From Acidobacteriota bacterium (GTDB lineage Bacteria > Acidobacteriota > Terriglobia > Terriglobales > Acidobacteriaceae), in contig JABCZC010000003.1 of assembly GCA_013289875.1 (NCBI GenBank), forward strand, positions 1 through 64,000: 64,000 bases of DNA, in the 5' to 3' direction. Each line of letters begins with the position of its first letter. The first letter of the stretch is position 1. A model generated the notes under the pieces. That model was not told where the DNA came from, made no database searches, and worked only from the letters and a program-made list of their open reading frames with translations. The translations under genes and the position numbers were made by a program. This document shows positions 45,175-55,220 of the stretch, one piece after another.

Positions 45175-48100
45175 GAGGTGTGGGTCCTCGCCGCCCGCGC
45201 CGGCACCCGCAGGTCCAGCGTCTTAGGATAGATCGAGTTGGCCTCTTCCTCAGGCGCAGCGATCGGGCCGGGAGGAGGCGTCGACGTTTGAAAGCGTTCC
45301 CGGCGGCGGCCCTCGGCCTCCGCTGCATCGGCTGGCCTCGCGGTGTACACCCGGCCGTCCGTTGGCTTCGTATGGTAGACACATCGACCGACAGAGCGCT
45401 CTTTCCAGAGGTCGATCAGATCGAAAACCAGGGGCGCATGCACAGGGATGGTAGGGTGCAACGCCGCCGATAGCTTTCGGGCACGAAACCGTACGGCCGC
45501 CACTGCCTCGCCGCGCGCAACCGCGGGCTGGAGCGGCACCCTGCGTCCATTGCATGTGACAACGTAGCGTGATTCCGTCGTGACTCCCGAAACTCTTACC
45601 TGCATCCGTTCAAGCGACGAGTCCACACTGCGAACCGTTCGGCCGGAAGCGGTCTCTTCCGCAAGCACGTTCCAGGGCTCGAGAGCCTGGCGCAACTCGA
45701 GCTCGATTCCCTCCGCGTTGATCGATCCGATCGTCGGAAAGCGAAACTCAAGGTGGGAAGCGAACCATTCATTCTCGAACCTGTGCCCGTAGCCGCGCAG
45801 CTGGTCGAGCACATCGAAAAAGTCGCGCCTGACAAAATACGGCAGCATGAATTGGTCATGGAGCGCTGTGCCCCACCGGACCAGGCTGCCTTGGAATGGC
45901 TGTCTCCAGAACATAGAAACCAGAGCGCGGATGAGCAGCATCTCTATGAGTCCCATTCTGACATGCGGCGCCATTTCGAACGCGCGCAATTCGAGCAGGC
46001 CAAGGCGCAGCCCCAGACCCTCGGGCGGATAAAGCTTGTCGATGCAGAACTCGGCGCGATGCGAGTTTCCGGTGACGTCGACAAGCAGGTTGCGGAACAG
46101 TCCATCCACGATCCACGGCGGGCAGTCGCTCGCAGGCAAATGACTGAATGCCACCTCCAGCTCATACAGGGCATCCATGCGCGCTTCGTCTACCCGCGGA
46201 TACTGGCTCGTCGGGCCGACATACATGCCCGAGAACAGATACGACAGCGAGGGATGGTTCTGCCAGAACGTCACCATGCTGCGCAGTAGATCCGGACGGC
46301 GCAGAAACGGGCTGTCCAGGACCGTCGCCCCGCCAATCACGATATGGCTGCCGCCGCCGGTCGCGATATGGCCTCCGTCGTAGGCAAATTTCTCGGCGGT
46401 CAACCGGTTACGGCGCGCTTCCTCGAAGAGTACTGTGTTGATCTGTTCGAGTTCATCCCAACTGCTGGCCGGCGGCAGGTTTACTTCCAGAACCCCGGGA
46501 TCGGGAGTGACGCTGAACGATCGCAGCCTCGGATCGGAAGGCGGAGCGTAGCCCTCCAGCCAGACGGGCTTCTGCAGATACTGGCAGGTGTCCTCGACGG
46601 CCGCGAGCAGGTCCAGATAGTCGGCGAGTTTGGACGCATAGGGCAGAAACACATGCAGGCGCCCATCTCGGGCCTGCACGCACAGCGACGGCCGGATCAG
46701 CTCCGTCGCCGTTCCCGCAGTGCTCGAGAGCGCGGGCAATGGATCGGCCTCGGGGTTTTTCTCGAACAGATCCATCCGCCGCGCCGGGTGCGACGGAAGG
46801 CTGACCCGATCCGCGAATGGCGCAGCCTCGTGCTCGTACTGAATCTCGTCAGGCGCCACCCACGGCATCGACTCGGTTGATATGCGAAAGCCGATGGGCG
46901 AATCACCCGGCGTCAGCAGCAGACGCTCTGGGCGAGGAAACCACAGCTGGCTTGACCAGCACAATCGGCCAGCCGGCTTCCGACGGCGAATGGGCAAAAT
47001 ATAGCCGGCCGGCTCCGCTGCCTCGGGTTCGCTGAAAGCAGGCAGCGCGTTATCCGCGCTCACCTGCAGGCGGCGCGTGAGTGCCTCCATGAATGCTAGG
47101 GCATCGGCAGCGCTGAAGCCGTACTCCTCATCTTCTCGCGCGATGAGATCGACATTCTCCCAGACCGGGACCCCATCGCTGCGCCAGAAGCAGCTCAGCG
47201 CCCAGCGCGGCAGCGGCTCCCCTGGATACCATTTCCCCTGTCCGTAGTGAAGCATTGCTCCCGGCGCAGTCGTTTCGCGGAGGCATTGGATGAGCGCCAG
47301 CCCCCGGCTTCGCTTCATTGGCCCCAGCGCATCGATGTTCCACTGCGGGCTCTCCGGCTCATCGAGGCCGACAAAAGTAGGCTCGCCGCCCATAGTCAGG
47401 CGCACATCCTGCGCCTTCAGGTCCGCGTCCACCGTGTGCGCAACTTGTTCCACCCGTGCCCAATCCTGGTCACTGAAGGGCCTGGAGAGTCGTGGAGTGT
47501 CATTCAGGCGGCGAATCGACATCGAGTAGCCGAAGTCCACGTTCGCCGGTTCAACCGTACCCTCGATCGGCGCGGCATTGGAAGCGCTCGGCGTGCAGAC
47601 CAGCGGGATATGACCCTCGCCGGCGAAGAGTCCCGAAGTCGGATCCATCCCGATCCATCCAGCCCCCGGCAAAAACGCCTCTGCCCAGGCGTGGAAATCC
47701 GCGGAGTCGGTTTGCGGACCGTCCGGATCGCTCTCGTCCGCTCGTATCTGAATCAGGTATCCCGAGACGAAGCGTGCCGCAATTCCCAGATGGCGAAGAA
47801 TCTGCACCAACAGCCAGGCCGAGTCGCGACACGACCCCATGCGCTGTTCAAGAGTCTGCTCGCATGGCTGGACGCCGGGATCCAGCCGCGTCACGTAGCC
47901 GATTTCGTCGCGCAGACTTCGATTCAAATCGACCAGAAAGCCGATCGTTCCGCGCTTACCTCCGGAAACCTTGTCGAGAAAAGTCTGCAGCAGAGGTCCA
48001 GCCGGCTCAACCGCGCGATAGGGCTCGAGATCCCTGGCCAGATCCGGCGCGTACTCGAACGGATACTCTTCGACTCCAGGTTCCAGAAAGAAATCGAAAG

Positions 48101-48368
48101 GGTTGAAGGACGAAAGATCCGCGACAAGATCCACGTCGACCGCAAACTCCGTCGTCTTGTTCTGAAAAAACGCACGCGCCACATGATTGTGGTGCACGTC
48201 CAGCTGCCAGTTGAGGGTATGGTCGGCGGGAGTGAGGTTCAGCGAATAGCTTAGGATCGGCGTCCGACAATGCGGGGCCGGACGCAACCGTATGACCTGC
48301 GGACCGAGTTTCACCGCCTTGTCGTACCGGTATTCCGTCCGGTGGTTCAGAGCAACCTGTAGGCCCAT
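45171..48368 (-). CDS. transglutaminase/DUF2126 protein
   Basis: A 1065-residue protein, the first gene of the cluster. The N-terminal ~290 residues are a second transglutaminase: LNHRTEYRYDKAVKLGPQ beta domain and a triad in RMGSCRDSAWLLVQ, DFHAWAEAFLPG and WIGMDPTSG. The remaining ~750 residues are DUF2126, which carries TMGGEPTFVGLDEPESPQWN and YDGGHIATGGGSHIVIGG; that domain resembles glutamine-synthetase-like amidoligases in published sequence analyses. No signal peptide. Ligase and protease domains in one chain suggest synthesis and processing of an isopeptide or peptide tag. Normal family length (about 1100). Confidence 0.9.
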   Translation of the reverse strand: MGLQVALNHRTEYRYDKAVKLGPQVIRLRPAPHCRTPILSYSLNLTPADHTLNWQLDVHHNHVARAFFQNKTTEFAVDVDLVADLSSFNPFDFFLEPGVEEYPFEYAPDLARDLEPYRAVEPAGPLLQTFLDKVSGGKRGTIGFLVDLNRSLRDEIGYVTRLDPGVQPCEQTLEQRMGSCRDSAWLLVQILRHLGIAARFVSGYLIQIRADESDPDGPQTDSADFHAWAEAFLPGAGWIGMDPTSGLFAGEGHIPLVCTPSASNAAPIEGTVEPANVDFGYSMSIRRLNDTPRLSRPFSDQDWARVEQVAHTVDADLKAQDVRLTMGGEPTFVGLDEPESPQWNIDALGPMKRSRGLALIQCLRETTAPGAMLHYGQGKWYPGEPLPRWALSCFWRSDGVPVWENVDLIAREDEEYGFSAADALAFMEALTRRLQVSADNALPAFSEPEAAEPAGYILPIRRRKPAGRLCWSSQLWFPRPERLLLTPGDSPIGFRISTESMPWVAPDEIQYEHEAAPFADRVSLPSHPARRMDLFEKNPEADPLPALSSTAGTATELIRPSLCVQARDGRLHVFLPYASKLADYLDLLAAVEDTCQYLQKPVWLEGYAPPSDPRLRSFSVTPDPGVLEVNLPPASSWDELEQINTVLFEEARRNRLTAEKFAYDGGHIATGGGSHIVIGGATVLDSPFLRRPDLLRSMVTFWQNHPSLSYLFSGMYVGPTSQYPRVDEARMDALYELEVAFSHLPASDCPPWIVDGLFRNLLVDVTGNSHRAEFCIDKLYPPEGLGLRLGLLELRAFEMAPHVRMGLIEMLLIRALVSMFWRQPFQGSLVRWGTALHDQFMLPYFVRRDFFDVLDQLRGYGHRFENEWFASHLEFRFPTIGSINAEGIELELRQALEPWNVLAEETASGRTVRSVDSSLERMQVRVSGVTTESRYVVTCNGRRVPLQPAVARGEAVAAVRFRARKLSAALHPTIPVHAPLVFDLIDLWKERSVGRCVYHTKPTDGRVYTARPADAAEAEGRRRERFQTSTPPPGPIAAPEEEANSIYPKTLDLRVPARAARTHTS

Positions 48369-48537
48369 CGACCCTCATGCGGCCCACGCCCGGGGTATCT
48401 GATTCCTGCGCATTTGGCGCTGCAAAATCGCGCATGCACCAGGGTTTGGGGGAAGCCGCTGCTGTAAAACTACCGTAATGAAGGTGCGAATGCTCCAATT
48501 TTCTGGACGTCGCGGCTTCTTCTTGCAAACAAAATCC

Positions 48538-49746
48538 TCACCAATCGAACAGCGTCCCATCCAGCTTTCGGTTAATCGGCAAATACGCGCGTTGATAGGG
48601 GTACGTTGCCGCCAGCTTTTCGTCGATTTCCACTCCCAGTCCCGGCGTATCACCTGGATACATGTAGCCTTCTTCAAAAGCGTAACCATGCGGGAATACA
48701 GAATCGGTCTCGGCGTTATGCGGCATGTGCTCCTGGATGCCGAAGTTGTGAATCGCCATGCCGAAATGCAGCGCCGCCGCCATGCTCACAGGCGAAAGAT
48801 CCGTCGCCCCATGACAACCTGTGCGGACATGAAAGAGTGCCGCAAAATCCGCGATCTTTTTCAGCGCAGTCAGCCCGCCGGCATGCGTCACCGTCATGCG
48901 GATATAGTCGATCCACTGCTCTCGAAGCAGCTCCTGTGCGTCCCAGATTGTGTTGAAAACCTCACCTGTGGCAATCGGAGTCGTGGTGTGTTGACGGATA
49001 ACCTTGAAGCCCTCCTGGAGCTCAGCCGGCACCGGATCCTCCATCCAGAAGAGATGATGCGACTCCAGTTCCTTCCCCATCCGCGCCGCTTCAATCGGCG
49101 TCAGCCTGTGATGGCAGTCGTGCAGCAGATGCACATCCTCGCCAAACTGTTTGCGCAGGCGCTCGAATAAGTCAGGTACTGACCGGAGATACTTCTCTGT
49201 AGACCAGAGGCTCTCTGACGGCAGACCTCTCTCGGCTGGCTCATAGGGCTTGTTTCCCTTGGCTACGCCGTATGTCGAGTCCAACCCTGGAATCCCGCTC
49301 TGCGCCCTTACCGCCAGATATCCCAGGCCGATCTTTCTGCCGACAGCATCGATCGTTTCTTCTATGTCTGCCCCATTAGCGTGCGCATAAACCAGGACGC
49401 CGTTACGGCTCTTGCCGCCGAGCAGGTTATATACCGGGGTATTCAGCGCCTTGCCCTTGATATCCCAGAGCGCCATATCGACCGCGCCGATAGCCGACAT
49501 CGTGACAGGACCGCGCCGCCAGTATGCTCCGCGATACAGATACTGCCAGATATCTTCTGTTTGAAAAGGGTCGCGACCGATCAGGCAGGGGATAACATGC
49601 TCAGTAAGATAACTTACAACCGCAAGCTCCCGCCCATTCAGCGTTCCGTCTCCGAGACCATAAAGGCCTTCGTCCGTTTCTAGCTTGAAAGTGACGAAAT
49701 TTCTTCCCGGAGAACATACATTTACGGCGGCCTTGGTGATCTTCAT
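48538..49746 (-). CDS. manD: D-mannonate dehydratase (enolase superfamily)
   Basis: A 402-residue cytosolic enzyme, likely converting D-mannonate to 2-keto-3-deoxygluconate. It is of the enolase-superfamily ManD/RspA type: [23 protein letters not shown] at the start, [23 protein letters not shown], metal ligands in [16 protein letters not shown] and TGEVFN, the HGATDLSPV loop with its catalytic His, and the C-terminal [18 protein letters not shown]. Some ManD homologues act slowly or on other sugar acids, so the exact substrate rests on context: it is 21 bases behind the alpha-glucuronidase gene. ATG at 49746 with AGGAACG upstream. Confidence 0.88.
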   Translation of the reverse strand: MKITKAAVNVCSPGRNFVTFKLETDEGLYGLGDGTLNGRELAVVSYLTEHVIPCLIGRDPFQTEDIWQYLYRGAYWRRGPVTMSAIGAVDMALWDIKGKALNTPVYNLLGGKSRNGVLVYAHANGADIEETIDAVGRKIGLGYLAVRAQSGIPGLDSTYGVAKGNKPYEPAERGLPSESLWSTEKYLRSVPDLFERLRKQFGEDVHLLHDCHHRLTPIEAARMGKELESHHLFWMEDPVPAELQEGFKVIRQHTTTPIATGEVFNTIWDAQELLREQWIDYIRMTVTHAGGLTALKKIADFAALFHVRTGCHGATDLSPVSMAAALHFGMAIHNFGIQEHMPHNAETDSVFPHGYAFEEGYMYPGDTPGLGVEIDEKLAATYPYQRAYLPINRKLDGTLFDW

Positions 49747-49767
49747 AAACGTTCCTCGCTCAGGCGG

Positions 49768-52296
49768 CTATGGATGAACACCAACTCCAGAGGGCGTAAT
49801 CTCTATGTAGTCCAGTGGAGCAGGCTCTCCGTTATCCGGCTTGCCCTCGATCTTCAGCACGTCTCCAGGCTTCAGCGTCGCCGCTCGCACTGTCACCCTC
49901 GTAGATGTATCACCATTCATCTGGTCGCCGGGCAATGAATTATCTGCGCGCCATTCCTTGAGCAGATCGCCGTTGAGGTACAAATCGTAAGTCGACGCAC
50001 CGTGCCGAAAGTCGAAGTAGTGCGCGGCAATATCGTAGGCCCCCGCCGAGCGACTGAAGACCGTGATCGCCGTGCATACAGCTTGGCTCTTGCAAACAAC
50101 ACCCTTACCGCCCGACGCGGTCTCCCACGGAGTCACGTCCACCGGTACATAACCTTCGAGTTGCATACTTTCCGCTTCAATCCGGTCCGGATCATGTCCC
50201 ACGCGGCCCTTCGCATCCGCGATGCCCGACATTTTGTAGAACCACTGGTTCACCGCGTCGCGCCAAACAATGGCATGCCCTGCCTGGTACTCCGTAAGCG
50301 CCAGAACCTTCTGGTAGCGCTCATCGTCTATGCGGCCCTTCAAGCCTTCCCACTCCGTTACCAGATTCGCCGCACCCGCCGCGCCGTCATCGTGCGAGTC
50401 GTAAATGTGCTGGATCACCGTCTTGCCTGAATGCAGGGTGTACGTATACGACACATGATGCATGAACAGCAGCAGCGTATCCGGACAGGTCGCAAGCGAC
50501 TCGTACATGCTTGCCACCTCCGGCGGGTACTGCCCGATGTAGCCCGTCCCTGTTGCCACCGTTCGATCCATGCCCACGCCTTCTTGATTCGCGCGGATCC
50601 ACTGCCCCCACCCATTTCTCTCCGCCGACTCAATCCCCGGCCCGTAATGCGAGTGCAGAATATCGGTCAGCGTCCCCAGACCCAACGGTCCGGTGTACTC
50701 CTCATAAATTGGCCATGAAGAAAGCAGCATGTCGTCAATGGTGCGAACCACTGTTGAATCGTTCCCGAAAGTCAGGCGCGTCCAGTCATCGGCAATCGCC
50801 TGCGGCGTTGTGTCGGGGTTCCAGGCCAGCCGTCCGAAGCCATAGAGATTCGCCATCGCCATGGGATGCCCGAGCCAGTTCACATCCAGTCCCACATTCG
50901 CCACTCCGGCGAATCCGCCCAGCGGCCTGTCGAAGGACTTGCCCTCGACAATTTCCTTTACTGGCGTGTGCCGATTGTCCGCGCGCAGATTGAAATCCAG
51001 AACTTCCTTCCACATCGGGATAAGAAACACGAGGTGCCTCTGCTGTCCGGTGTATTCCTGCGTGATTTGTAGTTCGATGGCTTCGTTCGTGTGTTGTAGC
51101 CCCGCGAAAAGCGGCGACACCGGCTCCCGCACCTGAAAATCGATAGGCCCGTGCTTGATCTGCACAATCACGTTGTCGTCGAACTTGCCATCAAGCGGGT
51201 GAAAAATGTCGAAGGCCGCCCGCGCGCGGTCGGCCTTCGGGTCATTCCAGTCGAGATGATGGTTGTAGACAAATGCCCGGTACAGCAAGACTCCGCCGTA
51301 CGGCTTGAGCGCGCGTGCAAGCACATTCGCTGCGTCCATCGGAGTCCGCCCATACTGCGACGGTCCGGCGCGCCCTTCCGAATCCGCTTTCACTACAAAG
51401 CCGCCGAGGTCCGGAATCTGCGCGTACAGCTCGTCAACCGTTTTCTTCCACCACTCAATCACGCGCGCATCCAACGGATCGAAGGTATCCAGCCCACCCA
51501 CCACCTTCGGGCTACTCAGATCGACTGAGATAGCCAGACGCACTCCCCATGGTCGAAAAACATCGGCTACGCGCGCTACTTGCCGGATCATCTCCGGCGT
51601 CAGCATCTTCAGGTCGGCGTTGACATTGTTGATCGCGCAGCCATTGATTCCCACGGAAGCCAACAAGCGCGCATACTCCCCGGCCCGTGTCAGCTCACCT
51701 CGCACGTTCCCTTCGTCGAAGAAGATCGAGCGCCCTGCATAGCCGCGCTCAATGCTGCCGTTGAGGTTGTCCCACTGATCTACCCATCGGACTGGAGCGG
51801 CAGGCGACTCGCTCGTTTCAACGGAGCGCAGATCGTGCTGCTCGGCAATCGCTTGCAGCAAGTGAAACATCCCATAGAGCACGCCGCGCGCATCGGCTCC
51901 GGCGATCAGCCAGTAGCTGTGGCCGTGTTCGCGGACGGTCGCCACCGCATAGCCCTCCGGCCGTAATTGCACAGCAGGTTTCCAGTGCGGAAACGCCGTC
52001 CGCAATTCTGTAACTGTACCGAGCACAAATGCGCCGCCATTCGGAATGATGCTCTCAACATGCAGCTTCAGCCCCAGCATGCTGCTGGTTCCGCGCATCA
52101 ATTCGTTCACTGCGCTCTGCACAACAGGTGATTTGTTGAGCGAAACAACGCCCTCGGGCAGCGTGCTGTACTGTGTTTTTACGCGGGCGTCCTGGATTGG
52201 CGCATATCTCAGCCATCCTTCCGCGCCTGTCTCTGCAAGGACACACGCGCCTCTCAGCAGCAACGCTCCAAGCAGCGTGAACACCAAACGGTGCAC
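49768..52296 (-). CDS. alpha-glucuronidase, GH67, with C-terminal sugar-binding-like domain
   Basis: An 842-residue exported enzyme that removes (4-O-methyl-)glucuronic acid from the ends of xylo-oligosaccharides. Signal peptide to about residue 21. The GH67 barrel shows FVVKADSEGRAGPSQYGR, NVIVQIKHGPIDFQVREP (catalytic Asp/Glu region) and ITQEYTGQQRHLVFL. GH67 proteins are usually about 680-730 residues; here the last ~140 (from DRIEAESMQLEGYVPVD, with AHYFDFRHGASTYDLYLNG) form a beta domain like CBM35/CBM6 modules. GTG at 52296 with AAAGGAG upstream, 12 bases after the GH3 gene. Confidence 0.92.
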   Translation of the reverse strand: MHRLVFTLLGALLLRGACVLAETGAEGWLRYAPIQDARVKTQYSTLPEGVVSLNKSPVVQSAVNELMRGTSSMLGLKLHVESIIPNGGAFVLGTVTELRTAFPHWKPAVQLRPEGYAVATVREHGHSYWLIAGADARGVLYGMFHLLQAIAEQHDLRSVETSESPAAPVRWVDQWDNLNGSIERGYAGRSIFFDEGNVRGELTRAGEYARLLASVGINGCAINNVNADLKMLTPEMIRQVARVADVFRPWGVRLAISVDLSSPKVVGGLDTFDPLDARVIEWWKKTVDELYAQIPDLGGFVVKADSEGRAGPSQYGRTPMDAANVLARALKPYGGVLLYRAFVYNHHLDWNDPKADRARAAFDIFHPLDGKFDDNVIVQIKHGPIDFQVREPVSPLFAGLQHTNEAIELQITQEYTGQQRHLVFLIPMWKEVLDFNLRADNRHTPVKEIVEGKSFDRPLGGFAGVANVGLDVNWLGHPMAMANLYGFGRLAWNPDTTPQAIADDWTRLTFGNDSTVVRTIDDMLLSSWPIYEEYTGPLGLGTLTDILHSHYGPGIESAERNGWGQWIRANQEGVGMDRTVATGTGYIGQYPPEVASMYESLATCPDTLLLFMHHVSYTYTLHSGKTVIQHIYDSHDDGAAGAANLVTEWEGLKGRIDDERYQKVLALTEYQAGHAIVWRDAVNQWFYKMSGIADAKGRVGHDPDRIEAESMQLEGYVPVDVTPWETASGGKGVVCKSQAVCTAITVFSRSAGAYDIAAHYFDFRHGASTYDLYLNGDLLKEWRADNSLPGDQMNGDTSTRVTVRAATLKPGDVLKIEGKPDNGEPAPLDYIEITPSGVGVHP

Positions 52297-52308
52297 AACA
52301 TCGCTCCT

Positions 52309-54999
52309 TTAACGCGGCAAGGGCGCGCTACCCTCAATCGCAAACTCGCTGCTCTGTCCCGTGCCCAGCGCGGGCTGCGCGCCGCCGACGAAGATCCCGT
52401 ATGTTCCTGGCTGAACACTGCGTTTGCCCGCTGCATCTACTTCGCTCAACTGCCGTGAGTCAAGATCGAAAAGGACATGGAGCATGGATCCCGGCTCGAG
52501 GTGCACCCGCTGAAAGGACTTCAACTCGCGAATCGGCGACACATCGCTCGCTGGTGGAGTCAGGTAAAGCTCGACGACCTCATCTCCCGCCCGCTTGCCT
52601 GTGTTGCGAACCTCGGTTTCTACCGTGAGCCGTTCGCCGGCCTTCACCGTCTTTGTCGAGAGCTTTAACTTCGAGTAACTGAACGTCGTGTAGCTCAGGC
52701 CATAGCCGAAGCCATAGAGCGGCGTTCCTTGGAAGTAGCGGTAAGTTCTCTCCTTCATCGCGTAGTCTTCGAAGCTGGGAAGCTGGTCGATCGAGCTATA
52801 GAAAGTCACCGGCAGCCTTCCGCCGGGATTGTTCTTGCCATCCAGCGTCTCCGCAATCGCCTGGCCGCCCGCCTCGCCCGGATACCACGCCTCGAGCACG
52901 GCCTGCGCATGCTGCTGCGCCCAATTCACTGCAAGCGCGCTGCCATTCATCAGCACGACCACCAGCGGCTTGCCGGTTGTGGCAATCGCTTCGAGCAGAT
53001 CTTCCTGCGCCTTGGGCAACTGAATATCCGTCCGGTCACCACCCGAGAACCCCTGCACATGCACGGGCATTTCTTCGCCTTCCAATTCAGGCGAGAGTCC
53101 CACAAAGGCCAACACGACATCTACGTGTTCCGCTGCCGCCACGGCTTCGGCGCGCAACGGCTCTACCGGAGGCGTCCAGTTCAGGGTCAGCCCCGCTCCA
53201 AATAGCTCTGCGTGATGTCCATACTCCATGCGGAATTCGTGCGGCTGCGTGTCGGCAAAGTGCAGTTGAAAATCGGGAGGCGTGCTGGAGCGGAATCTCG
53301 ACTTCTCATCGCTTGCATAGCTCGCTACCTCTTTGCCATCGAGATAGACCTTATAGCTCTCCCGATCCTCGCATGGATAACAGTGCGCCAGCGTGATGCG
53401 GAAGGGATAGTCCCCCGCAGCCGGCACCGCAATCGTTCCACTCCAACGCACGCCAAAGTCTTTCGCCGACAAGCCCGGCGCGGGGCTGGCTGAATTCCAG
53501 TCAAAGTCGATCTCAGGATCGACGCGGGTCAGGACGGGTCCGCCACTCAAGTCTGACGAAGCAAAATACTCCGCCCTCAGTCCCTGCTCCGGCGAGCCCG
53601 CAGAAGGATGCAGCGCTGTGCGCGGAACCTGCACCGGCAGGCCTTCTACATAAGGAGATCCCTGCGCATACGTCGCCTTTACGCCACGGAACTCCTCGCG
53701 AATTCCCTCCAGCGGCGTGATCGGATGCGACGGCACCGCGTTATAGTTTCCTTCGAGCGCCGCCAGCGCGGTCGCGTTCGGACCAACCACGGCGATCGCC
53801 TTTACTCCCGGTTTGAGCGGCAGAAAATCGTTTTCGTTCTTCAGCAACACCATCGATTCGCGAGCCGCCTTCAATGCCAGCGCGCGGTGCGCTGCTGAAT
53901 CGTCCTCACTGTAGGGAATCTGCGCATAGAGTACTTTGTTCTCAGGATCGAACAAACCTAGCCTGAAGCGCGCCGTGAACAACCGCTTCACTGCCGTGTC
54001 GATTGCGCCCTCTGAGATCAGTCCATCCTTCACCGCCTTTACCAGTGCCGTGTAGGTGTCGCCGCAATTCGTGTCCGTACCGGCCAGCACACCCGCTGCA
54101 GAGGCATGTTCCGAGTCCGGCGAATACTTGTGTCCATCCTGATGAAAGAAGTCATCGATAGCGCCGCAATCCGACGTGACATATCCGTTGAAGCCCCAGT
54201 CTTTGCGCAGCGTCTGCTCCAACAGCATTTTGCTTGCGCACGCTGGAACATCATCGACGGCGTTATAGGCGCACATCACCGAATCCGCATGACCCTCTGT
54301 CACGGTGGCGCGAAACGCAGGCAGGTAAGTGTCTTCGAAATCGTGTGTTGAAGGATCGACATTGAAGCGGTGCCGTTCCGATTCCGGTCCGCTGTGTACG
54401 GCGAAATGCTTCGGAGTCGCGACGGTCTTGAGATAAGTAGCGTTGTCTCCCTGAAGTCCTTTCACGAACGCAACACCGAGCCGGCTAGTCAGAAACGGAT
54501 CTTCTCCGTATGTCTCCTGCCCTCGTCCCCAGCGGGGATCGCGAAAGATGTTGATATTCGGCGACCAGATCGTCAGACCGAAATAGATGCTGTGCACGTT
54601 GTCGCGCACGGCCTGGTTGTACTTCGCGCGCGCTTCCGTCGAAACCGTCGTGGCAATCTGCCCAACTACGTCGGTGTCCCACGTCGCTGCCATGCCGATC
54701 GCCTGCGGAAACACCGTTGCGTAACCCGATCGCGCAATGCCGTGCAGCCCCTCGCTCCACCAGTCGTATTTTGGAACGCCCAGCCGCGGAATTGCGTCTG
54801 CGCCATTCATCATCTGCGAGACCTTTTCCTCGAGCGTCATGCGCGAGACCAGGTCATCCACCCGCTTGTCTACCGGCAGGGAAGCATCCATGTAGGGAGC
54901 CGTGTTCTGGCACACGCCATTTTTCAGGCACGACGCACACAGAATCGCAAACAACGGCAGTCCGATCTTCCGCCACATAGAATCTGCTTTCTTTCGCAC
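52309..54999 (-). CDS. GH3 beta-xylosidase/beta-glucosidase with PA14 insertion
   Basis: An 896-residue exported glycosidase. After a signal segment (IGLPLFAILCASCL) the N-terminal GH3 barrel carries KYDWWSEGLHGIARSG, the family segment PRWGRGQETYGEDP, KHFAVHSGPE and the nucleophile in YVTSDCGAIDDF. The C-terminal alpha/beta domain is interrupted (about 445-590) by a PA14 domain (LRAEYFASSDLSGGPV, RWSGTIAVPAAG, a carbohydrate-binding module) and followed by an Fn3-like domain. The WWSEGLHG motif points to the xylosidase branch. First gene of the unit GH3-GH67-manD. Start GTG 54999 or ATG 54978. Confidence 0.9.
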   Translation of the reverse strand: MRKKADSMWRKIGLPLFAILCASCLKNGVCQNTAPYMDASLPVDKRVDDLVSRMTLEEKVSQMMNGADAIPRLGVPKYDWWSEGLHGIARSGYATVFPQAIGMAATWDTDVVGQIATTVSTEARAKYNQAVRDNVHSIYFGLTIWSPNINIFRDPRWGRGQETYGEDPFLTSRLGVAFVKGLQGDNATYLKTVATPKHFAVHSGPESERHRFNVDPSTHDFEDTYLPAFRATVTEGHADSVMCAYNAVDDVPACASKMLLEQTLRKDWGFNGYVTSDCGAIDDFFHQDGHKYSPDSEHASAAGVLAGTDTNCGDTYTALVKAVKDGLISEGAIDTAVKRLFTARFRLGLFDPENKVLYAQIPYSEDDSAAHRALALKAARESMVLLKNENDFLPLKPGVKAIAVVGPNATALAALEGNYNAVPSHPITPLEGIREEFRGVKATYAQGSPYVEGLPVQVPRTALHPSAGSPEQGLRAEYFASSDLSGGPVLTRVDPEIDFDWNSASPAPGLSAKDFGVRWSGTIAVPAAGDYPFRITLAHCYPCEDRESYKVYLDGKEVASYASDEKSRFRSSTPPDFQLHFADTQPHEFRMEYGHHAELFGAGLTLNWTPPVEPLRAEAVAAAEHVDVVLAFVGLSPELEGEEMPVHVQGFSGGDRTDIQLPKAQEDLLEAIATTGKPLVVVLMNGSALAVNWAQQHAQAVLEAWYPGEAGGQAIAETLDGKNNPGGRLPVTFYSSIDQLPSFEDYAMKERTYRYFQGTPLYGFGYGLSYTTFSYSKLKLSTKTVKAGERLTVETEVRNTGKRAGDEVVELYLTPPASDVSPIRELKSFQRVHLEPGSMLHVLFDLDSRQLSEVDAAGKRSVQPGTYGIFVGGAQPALGTGQSSEFAIEGSAPLPR

Positions 55000-55220
55000 T
55001 ATTCCCCCTTCAGATACCGTTCGCGATCGCCGGTGCCGTTTCTGGCCTTTCGCGCGCTGTCGATGCAGTCAAAGCCCGATTTAGTACGAGCCACAAACTA
55101 TAGCTGTCTCAAACTGGCCATGTCAATTGCCGCGCGGGTCCCGATCACGGTCCATCTCGGCGACAGTAAGCATCGAAGTCACGTCCAGAATTTTCATTTC
55201 GCCTCCCGGAATCCTGTCCT

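Noticed and set aside
47247-48254. 335-codon open frame opposite the DUF2126 gene
   Set aside because: Arg/His-rich antisense translation typical of GC-rich coding sequence, no domain.
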